Shown here: positions 7,330 to 14,204 of the stretch, one piece after another | Layout of the letters: each line of letters starts with the position of its first letter | Numbering within the stretch: the stretch's first letter is position 1 | NCBI GenBank assembly: GCA_964503275.1 | Contig: CAZCZO010000007.1 | Coordinates: forward strand, 62,001-126,000 | Origin: DASRAP01 sp964503275 | Lineage (GTDB): Bacteria; Gemmatimonadota; Gemmatimonadetes; Gemmatimonadales; Gemmatimonadaceae | DNA length: 64,000 nt | Direction: 5' to 3' | The notes under the pieces: generated by a model | Database searches by the model: none | What the model saw: the letters and a program-made list of their open reading frames with translations, nothing else | What the model was told of the DNA's origin: nothing | Program-made: the position numbers and the translations under genes

Positions 7330-9783
7330 TCAGTGGTCCGGGTGTGCCGCGCTGGGGCGGACGTCGGCATCCACGACCACCGCCGGCACGGTATCGGCGG
7401 GCAGGAGCAGCCGCGCGAACACGTCGTCCATGGACTGCATGGGCTCCAACGTCGTGCGGGCGCGCACCTCAGCCGGCAGGTCCCGCAGATCGCGCTCGAG
7501 GTTCAACGCGGGGAGCAGCACGCCACGCAGTCCGCTGCGATACGCGGCCAGGACCTTCTCCTTCACGCCGCCCACCTCGAGGACGCGTCCACGCAGGGTC
7601 ACCTCACCGGTGACCGCGACATCGCGGCGGACCGGGCGCCGCGACAGCGCGGAGGCGAGCGCCAACGTGACCGCGACACCGGCACTCGGGCCATCCTTGG
7701 GAGTCGCACCGGCGGGGAAATGCACGTGCACATCGAGCCGTTGGAAGTCCGCGTCGGCGATCCCCAGCGACGCCGCCCGCGATCGCACGTACGAGAGCGC
7801 CGCGTCTACGGATTCACGCATCACGTCGCCCAGCTGTCCCGTGACCGTCAGCGTCCCGCGGCCCGGCACGGCCAGCGCTTCGATGGTCATCAGGGCGCCG
7901 CCCTCGGTGGTCCACGCGAGGCCCGTGACCGTGCCGATGGTCGGCTGCATGTCCTGGGCGTCCGCGGCATGCGGCGGTGGTCCGAGCAAGACCTCGAGCC
8001 GGGCCGCATCCATCACCCACGCCCCCAGCTCCCCGGCCGCCTTCTGCCGCGCCCGCTTGCGCATCAGCCGCGCGAGCTGTCGCTCGAAGTTGCGCAGGCC
8101 GGCCTCGCGCGCATAGCGACTCGCCACATACGCCAGCGATTCATCCGTGAATTGGATGTCGGTGTCCAGCAGTCCGTGGGCGGCGAACAAGCGCGGGAGC
8201 AGGTAGCGCCACGCGATCTCGACCTTCTCCTCCGCCGTGTAGCCCGCGATGCGGATGACCTCCATGCGGTCGCGCAGCGGCGCCGGGATGTCGTACAGAC
8301 TGTTCGCGGTGCAGAGGAAGAACACCCCGGACACATCCAGCGGCAGGTTCAGGTAGTGGTCCGTGAAGGCCGTGTTGTGCGCGGGGTCGAGGAGCTCCAG
8401 CATCGCGGCTGTCGGGTCGCCGGTCGCGCCGCCCTGCGACATCTTGTCGATCTCGTCGATCATCAACACCGGGTCCCGCACTTCGGCGCGGCGCAGCGCC
8501 TGCACCACGCGGCCCGGCATCGCGCCCACGTACGTGCGGCGATGCCCCCGAATCTCGGCCTCGTCGCGCACCCCGCCCACCGAGACGCGCTCGAAGCGAC
8601 GCCCCATCGCCCGGGCGATCGCCTCGCCCAGCGAGGTCTTGCCGGTCCCCGGCGGCCCCACGAAGCAGAGGATGGGGCCCGAGGGCGCTCCCCCCCGCAG
8701 GCGGTGCACGGCCAGATGCTCCAGGATACGCTCCTTGGCTTCGTGCAACCCCCAGTGCTGGTCGTCGAGCGCCCGCTCCACGGCGTCCAGCACGATCGTG
8801 TCGGCGCTCGCCGAGCTGCGCGTCCACGGCGTCGCGAGCACCCAGTCCAGATAGGTGCGGAGCATCTGGTGTTCCGCCGACGCGGGGCCCGAGTGCCGAA
8901 GCCGCTCGGCGTCGCGCCGCGCCTCGGTCGCGACCGCGGGGGGCAACGCCGCGGCCTCGATGCGCCGGGCGAGCTCGGCGGCATCGCGCTCGGCAGGGTC
9001 GGCCTCGCCGAGCTGCGACTGGATCACCCGCAACTGCTGCCGCAGGAACAGGTCCCGCTGCGACTGCGCCAGACGGGCATGGGTCTCACTGTCCACCTCG
9101 GCGACGACTTCGAGCCGCGCGACCTCCTTCTCGACGCGCTGGGTCACGAAGCGCAGGCGCTGGGCGACATCGAGTCGCTGGAGGACCTCGAAGCGGTCCG
9201 CGACGCGCAGTGGCAAGTGGGCGGCCGCGGCGTCCGCGAAGGCGCCCGGGTGGCCGTCGTAGGCCCGCAGCAACGCGAGGATCCCCGGCTCGGCCGGTGG
9301 GTCGGACTCGCACCAGGCATCGATCGCCGCCAGCAGGCGCGCGGCCTGCTCCCGCAGCACCAGAGGGTCGGCCGGGTCATCGGCGACCGCCACATACTCC
9401 GCGCACGGGTAGACCTCGGCCCCACGCGCCGCATCGCCGGGCGCCGGTGCCGCGTCGACGCCGAGGATGCGCACCCGTTCGCGCGCATCGAGCGTCAGCT
9501 GCACCACGTTCGCCTCCGGCAGGCTGCGGGCGCGCGCCACACAGCGCACCGCGATCCGGCCGCGCAAGGTGCTGAGGTCGTCCTCGTCGCCGGGCAGCAA
9601 CGCGAGGATCAGCTCACCCCCCGGTACCGTCAGCGCGGTGGCCAACGCCCGGTTGCGCGGCGCCGCCATCTGCACGGCGAGGGTCTGTCCGGGCAGCAAC
9701 ACCGTCGAGCGCAGGGCCAGCAGCGGCCGCTGCGCCGCCGGCGTGGCGGGCGGCTCCCCGAGAGTGGAAGGGCGCGACGTCAT
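7330..9783 (-). CDS. lon: ATP-dependent endopeptidase La (Lon)
   Basis: This cytoplasmic AAA+ serine protease degrades misfolded and regulatory proteins. The 817 residues show the three-part Lon plan. The N-terminal substrate domain starts PLLALRSTVLLPGQTLAVQM. The AAA+ module has Walker A GPPGTGKTS (Lys near residue 382) and Walker B VLMIDEIDKMS. The S16 protease domain carries the Ser/Lys dyad, Ser near residue 700 in PKDGPSAGVAVTLALA and Lys 43 residues later in VLEVGGVKEKVLAAY, the same spacing as in E. coli Lon. A TAAGTT hexamer lies six bases before the ATG, suggesting a leaderless transcript. The start codon is 17 bp from the divergent ffh start. Confidence 0.97.
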   Translation of the reverse strand: MTSRPSTLGEPPATPAAQRPLLALRSTVLLPGQTLAVQMAAPRNRALATALTVPGGELILALLPGDEDDLSTLRGRIAVRCVARARSLPEANVVQLTLDARERVRILGVDAAPAPGDAARGAEVYPCAEYVAVADDPADPLVLREQAARLLAAIDAWCESDPPAEPGILALLRAYDGHPGAFADAAAAHLPLRVADRFEVLQRLDVAQRLRFVTQRVEKEVARLEVVAEVDSETHARLAQSQRDLFLRQQLRVIQSQLGEADPAERDAAELARRIEAAALPPAVATEARRDAERLRHSGPASAEHQMLRTYLDWVLATPWTRSSASADTIVLDAVERALDDQHWGLHEAKERILEHLAVHRLRGGAPSGPILCFVGPPGTGKTSLGEAIARAMGRRFERVSVGGVRDEAEIRGHRRTYVGAMPGRVVQALRRAEVRDPVLMIDEIDKMSQGGATGDPTAAMLELLDPAHNTAFTDHYLNLPLDVSGVFFLCTANSLYDIPAPLRDRMEVIRIAGYTAEEKVEIAWRYLLPRLFAAHGLLDTDIQFTDESLAYVASRYAREAGLRNFERQLARLMRKRARQKAAGELGAWVMDAARLEVLLGPPPHAADAQDMQPTIGTVTGLAWTTEGGALMTIEALAVPGRGTLTVTGQLGDVMRESVDAALSYVRSRAASLGIADADFQRLDVHVHFPAGATPKDGPSAGVAVTLALASALSRRPVRRDVAVTGEVTLRGRVLEVGGVKEKVLAAYRSGLRGVLLPALNLERDLRDLPAEVRARTTLEPMQSMDDVFARLLLPADTVPAVVVDADVRPSAAHPDH

Positions 9784-9788
9784 CCGCT

Positions 9789-9795
9789 TAACTTA
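9789..9795. promoter_or_regulatory. Shared AT-rich core between lon and ffh (possible bidirectional -10)
   Basis: On the plus strand TAACTT (9789-9794) ends six bases before the ffh ATG. On the minus strand TAAGTT (9790-9795) ends six bases before the lon ATG. The same seven bases could serve as -10 elements in both directions. No -35 match was seen for either. Confidence 0.45.
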
Positions 9796-9800
9796 CAGTG

Positions 9801-11126
9801 ATGTTCAACGAACTTGCCGAGAAACTCGAAGGTACCTTCGCCCGCCTGCGTGGCCGGGGGGTGCTCACCGAAGCCGACCTCAAGGAGGGGATGCGCGAGA
9901 TCCGCCGCGTCCTGCTCGAGGCCGACGTCAACTTCCAGCTGACCCGCGAGTTCCTCGAGCGCGTCGAGAAGAAGGCCGTCGGCATCGCGATGCTCAAGAC
10001 GGTGTCGCCGGCCCAGCAGCTCGTGAAGGTCGTGTACGAGGAGCTGACGGCCATGCTCGGCGAGCGTCGCGAGCCGCTCAAGCTCAGCACCGTGCCGCCG
10101 ACCATCGTGATGTTGGTGGGGTTGCAGGGCTCGGGCAAGACCACCTCGGCGGCGAAGCTCGCGCACCGGCTCGCCAAGGAGGGGAAGTCCACGCGCCTCG
10201 TCGCGGCCGACGTGTACCGCCCCGCCGCCATCGATCAGCTGGAGACGCTCGGACGGCAGTTGAACGTGCCCGTGTATGCCGATCGTAGCACGACGGACGT
10301 CGTGCGCATCGCGCGGGCGGGCTTGGAGGAGGGGCGCCGCGCCCGTGACAAGGTCGTGATCATCGATACCGCCGGTCGCTTGCAGATCGACGAGGCGATG
10401 ATGGAGGAGCTGCGCCGCGTGAAGGAGGCCGTGCGCCCCGACGAGATCCTGCTCGTCGCCGACGGCATGACCGGGCAGGACGCCGTGCGCATCGCGGAGG
10501 GCTTCAACAACGCGCTGCAGGTCACCGGCATCATCCTCACCAAGTTGGACGGTGACGCGCGCGGCGGGGCGGCGCTGTCGATGTACGGCGTGGTCAAGAA
10601 GCCCATCAAGTACATCGGCGTGGGCGAGAAGACCGACGCGCTCGAGGAGTTCCACCCCGACCGGATGGCCGGGCGCATCCTCCAGCAGGGCGACGTGCTC
10701 TCGCTGGTGGAGAAGGCGCAGGCGACCTTCGACGAAGCCGAGGCCAAGAAACTCGAGAAGAAGGTCCGCAAGGAGGGCATGGACCTCTCGGACTTCCTGG
10801 GGGCGCTCAAGCAGGTGCAGAAGCTCGGGCCGCTCGAGAGCATCCTGGGCATGTTGCCGGGCGTGAACACCAAGGCGCTCAAGCAGGCCAAGGTGGATCC
10901 CAAGCGGCTGAAGCACGTCGAGGCCATCGTGCTGGCGATGACGCCGCAGGAGCGCAAGCAGCCCGAGCTGTTGAACGGTTCGCGGCGCCTGCGGATCGCC
11001 AAGGGGTCGGGCCGGTCGGTGACCGAGGTCAACCGCCTCTTGGAGCAGTTCAAGGAGATGCGCAAGATGATGAAGCGGGCGACCACGGCGCAGGCGCAGG
11101 GGAAGCTGGGGAAGCGCGGGCGCTAG
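9801..11126 (+). CDS. ffh: Signal recognition particle GTPase Ffh (SRP54)
   Basis: Ffh binds 4.5S RNA and signal sequences of nascent membrane proteins and delivers ribosomes to FtsY. The 441 residues contain the N domain (FNELAEKLEGTFARLRG), the G domain with GLQGSGKTTSAAKLA (Lys113), DTAGRLQID and TKLDGDARGGAALS, and the Met-rich M domain ending with SVTEVNRLLEQFKEMRKMMK. The start is ATG 9801; the GTG at 9798 is rejected because TAACTT sits six bases before the ATG. It opens the translation cluster, although rpsP downstream has its own promoter and leader. The 4.5S RNA gene was not found nearby. Confidence 0.97.
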   Translation: MFNELAEKLEGTFARLRGRGVLTEADLKEGMREIRRVLLEADVNFQLTREFLERVEKKAVGIAMLKTVSPAQQLVKVVYEELTAMLGERREPLKLSTVPPTIVMLVGLQGSGKTTSAAKLAHRLAKEGKSTRLVAADVYRPAAIDQLETLGRQLNVPVYADRSTTDVVRIARAGLEEGRRARDKVVIIDTAGRLQIDEAMMEELRRVKEAVRPDEILLVADGMTGQDAVRIAEGFNNALQVTGIILTKLDGDARGGAALSMYGVVKKPIKYIGVGEKTDALEEFHPDRMAGRILQQGDVLSLVEKAQATFDEAEAKKLEKKVRKEGMDLSDFLGALKQVQKLGPLESILGMLPGVNTKALKQAKVDPKRLKHVEAIVLAMTPQERKQPELLNGSRRLRIAKGSGRSVTEVNRLLEQFKEMRKMMKRATTAQAQGKLGKRGR

Positions 11127-11155
11127 TTGCCCCCCGGGCGTGGTGGCGCTATGTT
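11127..11155 (+). promoter_or_regulatory. Sigma70-like promoter for the rpsP operon
   Basis: TTGCCC (11127-11132), a 17-bp spacer and TATGTT (11150-11155), each four of six matches to consensus. The predicted transcription start is near 11162, immediately after ffh and 97 bp before rpsP. Confidence 0.45.
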
Positions 11156-11161
11156 CCAAGG

Positions 11162-11258
11162 CTCTGGTTGCCCCGCGGACATGCCGCGGTGGCGAGGAAA
11201 CCAGGTTCCACAGGCGCGTCCGCGCGCCGTTCTCCACGCTCTGCCCTGCTGAGGATCC
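11162..11258 (+). promoter_or_regulatory. Structured 5' leader of rpsP
   Basis: The predicted transcript begins two bases before a long bulged stem at 11164-11204. CTGGTT pairs with AACCAG, GCC pairs with GGC, and two CCGCGG copies pair across an ACATG loop. A GAGGA internal bulge sits on the 3' side. About 55 unpaired bases separate it from the rpsP ATG. It may be a ribosomal-protein autoregulatory leader or a 5' stabilising hairpin. It does not match a 4.5S RNA core that I know. Confidence 0.4.
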
Positions 11259-11657
11259 ATGGTCCGCATCCGTCTGCGCCGCATCGGCCGCAAGAAGAAC
11301 CCCGTGTACCGCATCGTTGCCGCTGACTCGCGCGCCCCGCGCGATGGCAAGTTCATCGAGATCCTCGGCCAGTACGCGCCGCGCCTGGGCAAGGACGCGG
11401 TCGCGCTGCGCACCGACCGCGTGACGTATTGGCTCGACAACGGCGCTCAGGCGTCCGACACCGTGCGTTCGCTGCTGCGCCGTGCCGGCGTGCTCAAGGC
11501 CCGTCACGAGTCGCGCCTCGGGATCGCGTTGACGGCGGCGGCGGTGCCGCTCGCCGAGGCGCCGGCCGCTGCGGCGCCCGACGCGCTGCCGCCGGTCGAG
11601 GCCGGTGGCCCGGACCTCGCCAACGCGGTCCCGCTCGCGGAGTCCACGGACGAGTAA
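11259..11657 (+). CDS. rpsP: 30S ribosomal protein S16
   Basis: S16 is an assembly protein of the 30S body. The core MVRIRLRRIGRKKNPVYRIV, DSRAPRDGKFIEILGQYAP and YWLDNGAQASDTVRSLL covers about 80 residues as in other bacteria. The 132-residue protein then continues with an Ala/Pro-rich acidic tail of roughly 45 residues (starting AAAVPLAEAPAAAAPD) that is not part of the ribosomal fold. The order rpsP-rimM-trmD-rplS is the classic arrangement. rimM starts one base after its stop codon, so translation is coupled. Confidence 0.97.
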   Translation: MVRIRLRRIGRKKNPVYRIVAADSRAPRDGKFIEILGQYAPRLGKDAVALRTDRVTYWLDNGAQASDTVRSLLRRAGVLKARHESRLGIALTAAAVPLAEAPAAAAPDALPPVEAGGPDLANAVPLAESTDE

Positions 11658-11658
11658 G

Positions 11659-12180
11659 ATGAGCGACCTCGTGGTCGTCGGACGGATCCGGAAGCCGCAC
11701 GGGATCCGCGGCGAACTCGTCGTCGAACTGCTGTGCGACGAGCCGGAGGCGATCTTCGCCGCCGGCCGTCGTCTTTTCCTGAGCCCGCTGCGGCCCGGCG
11801 CCGCGCCCGACACGGTGGAGGTCGGCTCCGCGCGTCCGTTCAAGGAAGGCCTCATCGTGTCGCTGCGCGGCGTCGCCGATCGCAATGCCGTGGAAGCGTG
11901 GCGCGAGCGCGAGTTCCTGGTGCCCGAGGATGAGCTCTCGCCGCCCGGGGCGGACGAGCTCTGGGTGCATGAGATGCCCGGCCTCCGCGTGCAACTCGGC
12001 GATGGCGCGCTGGTGGGCGAGGTCGTGGAGTGCTACGAGTTGCCCCAAGGCTATCTGCTCGACGTGGCGACCGAGCGGGGGATCGTGAGCATCCCGTTCG
12101 TCGACGCGATCGTCACGGACATCGACCGTGAGGCGCGCACGCTGACCATCGATCCCCCGGCCGGTCTGCTCGAGCTCTGA
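11659..12180 (+). CDS. rimM: Ribosome maturation factor RimM
   Basis: RimM binds S19 and helps mature the 16S rRNA 3' domain of the 30S subunit. The 173-residue protein has the RimM N-terminal barrel (LVVVGRIRKPHGIRGELVVE) and the C-terminal PRC-barrel (DELWVHEMPGLRVQL followed by EVVECYELPQGYLL and ISIPFVDAIV-like text). The ATG at 11659 follows the rpsP stop by one base. Its stop TGA shares its last A with the trmD ATG (TGATG). The sequence just after the barrel linker is unremarkable. Confidence 0.95.
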   Translation: MSDLVVVGRIRKPHGIRGELVVELLCDEPEAIFAAGRRLFLSPLRPGAAPDTVEVGSARPFKEGLIVSLRGVADRNAVEAWREREFLVPEDELSPPGADELWVHEMPGLRVQLGDGALVGEVVECYELPQGYLLDVATERGIVSIPFVDAIVTDIDREARTLTIDPPAGLLEL

Positions 12181-12827
12181 TGCTGCGCATCAACATCGTC
12201 ACGATCTTCCCGGAGTTCTTCACCACGCCGCTGGGTTTGTCGATCCCGGCGCGGGCGGCGGCGGCGGGCAGCGTGTCGTACCGGGTCGAGGACCTGCGCG
12301 ACCACACGCACGACCGGCACCGCACGGTGGACGATTACCCGTATGGCGGCGGGCCGGGCATGGTGATGAAGCCGGCGCCCTTCTTCGAGGCGGTGGAGGC
12401 CCTGGGGGCGACCGCGCCGATCGTGCTGTTGTCGCCGCGGGGGAAGACCTTCACGCAGGCCGATGCGCTCCGCTACGCCGCGGGCAGCGAGGTGACCTTC
12501 CTCTGCGGGCACTACAAGGACGTCGACCAGCGCGTCGCCGACCATCTGGCCACGGAGGAGCTGTCGCTGGGGGGCTTCGTGCTGAGCGGCGGCGAACCGG
12601 CGGCGCTCTGTGTGATCGACGCGATCGTGCGGTTGTTGCCCGGGGCCATGAGCGACGCCGAGTCGTTCCGCACGGATTCGTTCTGGGACGGCCGCGGGGT
12701 CAGTGCGCCGAGTTATACGCGGCCCGAGGAGTACCGTGGGCACCGGGTGCCCGACGTCCTGCTCTCCGGGCATCACGCGGCGATCGCGGCCTGGCGGGCG
12801 GGTGGGCACCGGTCCGACCCGACTTGA
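12180..12827 (+). CDS. trmD: tRNA (guanine37-N1)-methyltransferase
   Basis: TrmD methylates G37 of tRNAs, preventing +1 frameshifting, with SAM bound in a trefoil knot. The 215 residues include MLRINIVTIFPEFF, DYPYGGGPGMVMKP, and the knot region TEELSLGGFVLSGGEPAALC. The usual Y-E-G-(I/V)-D motif reads HYKDVDQRV, a variant with Lys in place of the Glu, also known to me from some Bacteroidetes. The C-terminal helical domain ends soon after LLSGHHAAIAAWR, so the protein is 15-35 residues shorter than the E. coli enzyme. It starts within the rimM stop codon. Confidence 0.95.
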   Translation: MLRINIVTIFPEFFTTPLGLSIPARAAAAGSVSYRVEDLRDHTHDRHRTVDDYPYGGGPGMVMKPAPFFEAVEALGATAPIVLLSPRGKTFTQADALRYAAGSEVTFLCGHYKDVDQRVADHLATEELSLGGFVLSGGEPAALCVIDAIVRLLPGAMSDAESFRTDSFWDGRGVSAPSYTRPEEYRGHRVPDVLLSGHHAAIAAWRAGGHRSDPT

Positions 12828-12852
12828 TTCCGGTCCGTTGACGGGTTATCCT
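12824..12852 (+). promoter_or_regulatory. Candidate promoter for rplS
   Basis: TTGATT (12824-12829), 17 bp, TATCCT (12847-12852). An overlapping alternative is TTGACG (12838-12843) with TCTACA 18 bp later. Either would give rplS a 20-40 nt leader independent of trmD. Confidence 0.35.
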
Positions 12853-12891
12853 ACGGGTCTCTCTACACTTACGACTTCTTCAGGGCCGCGT

Positions 12892-13257
12892 ATGCATCCC
12901 TTCATTGAAACCCAAAAAGAGTGGTTGCGCGACGACCGTCCGCCGTTCCGGGCTGGCGACACCGTGCGCGTGAACGTCCGCGTCAAGGAAGGCGAGAAGG
13001 AGCGGCTGCAGGCCTTCGAGGGCGTGTGCATCGCGCGCCGCGGCTCGGGCGTGAGCGCGACCTTCACGGTGCGCAAGATCTCGAACGGGGTGGGCGTCGA
13101 GCGCATCTTCCCGCTGCACAGCCCGCTGGTGGCCGAGATCGTCGTCGTGCGCCGTGGTCTGGTGCGTCGTGCGAAGCTCTACTATCTGCGCAACGTCGTC
13201 GGGTCCAAGGCCTCGCGCATCAAGGAGCGCAAGGCGCCGGTCGGGACCAAGCGCTAA
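12892..13257 (+). CDS. rplS: 50S ribosomal protein L19
   Basis: L19 lies at the 30S-50S interface. The 121-residue protein is typical: MHPFIETQKEWLRDD, FRAGDTVRVNVRVKEGEKER, QAFEGVCIARRGSG, TFTVRKISNGVGVERIFPLH and KLYYLRNVVGSKASRIKER. The ATG at 12892 was chosen because the longer open frame upstream reads through trmD. Promoter-like elements in the 64-bp gap after trmD suggest partly independent expression. rnhB follows after 7 bp. Confidence 0.97.
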   Translation: MHPFIETQKEWLRDDRPPFRAGDTVRVNVRVKEGEKERLQAFEGVCIARRGSGVSATFTVRKISNGVGVERIFPLHSPLVAEIVVVRRGLVRRAKLYYLRNVVGSKASRIKERKAPVGTKR

Positions 13258-13264
13258 GCCGGCG

Positions 13265-13864
13265 GTGGCGTGGGACCGCGAGGCGGGCGCATCGCGCATC
13301 GCAGGGCGGGCCGAGGCGCTGATCGCGGGAGTCGATGAAGTCGGACGGGGCCCCCTGGCGGGCCCCGTTGTCGTGTGTGCCATCATCATGCCGCCGGGCC
13401 CGCCGATCGCCGGGGTCACGGATTCCAAGCGCCTCTCGGCCACCCGCCGGGAGGCGCTCGACGTTCCCATCCGGGCGGCGGCGGTGGCGCTGGCCTTGGG
13501 GGCCGCCTCGGTCCGGGAGATCGAGCGCCTCAACATCTTGGGCGCCACGACGCTGGCGATGCGGCGGGCGCTCCAGCGCTTGCCGCTGCGGCCTGACCGG
13601 GTGCTGATCGATGGGCGGCCGGTCCGGGGTCTGGGGATCGAGCACGAAGCCATCGTGGGCGGGGACGCGTCGGTGTACGCGATCGCCTGCGCGTCGATCG
13701 TCGCCAAGGTGACCCGGGACCGGCTGATGCGGGCCTTGGCGGCGCGGTACGAGGGTTATGGATGGGAGCGCAACGCTGGGTATGGGACGCCGGCCCATCT
13801 CGAGGCGATCCGGGCTGCGGGGGTCACGCCGCACCACCGCACGGGGTTTCTTCGGGCTCTCTAG
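13265..13864 (+). CDS. rnhB: Ribonuclease HII
   Basis: RNase HII removes ribonucleotides from DNA and RNA primers from hybrids. The 199-residue product has the metal-binding LIAGVDEVGRGPLAGPVVVC (Asp and Glu), the central VLIDGRP, and CASIVAKVTRDRLM followed by YGWERNAGYGTPAHL, all RNase HII signatures. The GTG at 13265 lies 7 bp after the rplS stop, while the longer frame upstream overlaps rplS. It is the last gene of the rpsP cluster, and a hairpin follows. Confidence 0.93.
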   Translation: MAWDREAGASRIAGRAEALIAGVDEVGRGPLAGPVVVCAIIMPPGPPIAGVTDSKRLSATRREALDVPIRAAAVALALGAASVREIERLNILGATTLAMRRALQRLPLRPDRVLIDGRPVRGLGIEHEAIVGGDASVYAIACASIVAKVTRDRLMRALAARYEGYGWERNAGYGTPAHLEAIRAAGVTPHHRTGFLRAL

Positions 13865-13875
13865 TCCCGATCCTG

Positions 13876-13917
13876 GTGGTCGTGGCGGCCGCGGCCCGTG
13901 ACCTCGGTGACGACCAC
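13876..13917 (+). terminator. Hairpin after rnhB
   Basis: GTGGTCGT (13876-13883) and ACGACCAC (13910-13917) form an eight-pair outer stem around a GC-rich inner segment. No T-tract follows. It may end the rpsP-rnhB transcript. Confidence 0.35.
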
Positions 13918-13942
13918 TCGTCCATTCTCGCAAGCCCTCACC

Positions 13943-13972
13943 TTGACCGCGTTGTGGTCAGGGGCGTACTAT
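13943..13972 (+). promoter_or_regulatory. Sigma70-like promoter of the giant lipoprotein gene
   Basis: TTGACC (13943-13948), 18 bp, TACTAT (13967-13972): five and four of six consensus matches. It is the best promoter seen in the window. The predicted start near 13979 leaves a leader of about 225 nt before the ATG at 14205. Confidence 0.55.
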
Positions 13973-13978
13973 TGGGCA

Positions 13979-14204
13979 TCCCGAACCACCGGAAAAGAGG
14001 TTCGGGGGAGCGCACCGGTGTTCCAGGTGCTGTTGTCCAACGACTCTGTGGGGAGTTGTTGGGCGGCGGCGTTGGGGCCTCGGAGCGTGCAGTCGTTCTG
14101 TGGTACCCGACACGTGCTCCACCGGTTTGGAGACCCCGGAGTGGCGAGTCGGTTCCGAAGTCGCAGGAGAATGTAGGACCCCCAACTCACCTCATGGAGG
14201 GTGA
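13979..14204 (+). promoter_or_regulatory. Structured 5' leader of the giant lipoprotein gene
   Basis: Within the 340-base gap between rnhB and the giant gene, the predicted transcript carries at least two good stems. Stem 1 is CCCGAACC (13980-13987) with GGTTCGGG (13999-14006) and an 11-base purine-rich loop, right at the 5' end. Stem 2 is CCAACGACTC (14037-14046) with GAGTTGTTGG (14053-14062), ten pairs including one G-U. A weaker third stem involves CCACCGG near 14120-14126 and CCGGAGTGG further on. A strong GGAGGG ribosome-binding site precedes the ATG. A short open frame through the region (13898-14176) looks non-coding. No riboswitch class is recognised. Confidence 0.45.

Noticed and set aside
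7261..9801. 846-codon plus-strand frame opposite lon
   Set aside because: Shadow of lon with no recognisable domain and low-complexity Arg/His/Gln text.
11161..11258. 4.5S (SRP) RNA next to ffh
   Set aside because: The hairpin lacks the conserved SRP RNA tip sequence and internal loops; it fits a 5' leader of rpsP.
13898..14176. Open frame of 92 codons in the leader of the giant gene
   Set aside because: No recognisable protein, and it overlaps the promoter and stems. A regulatory leader explains the region better.
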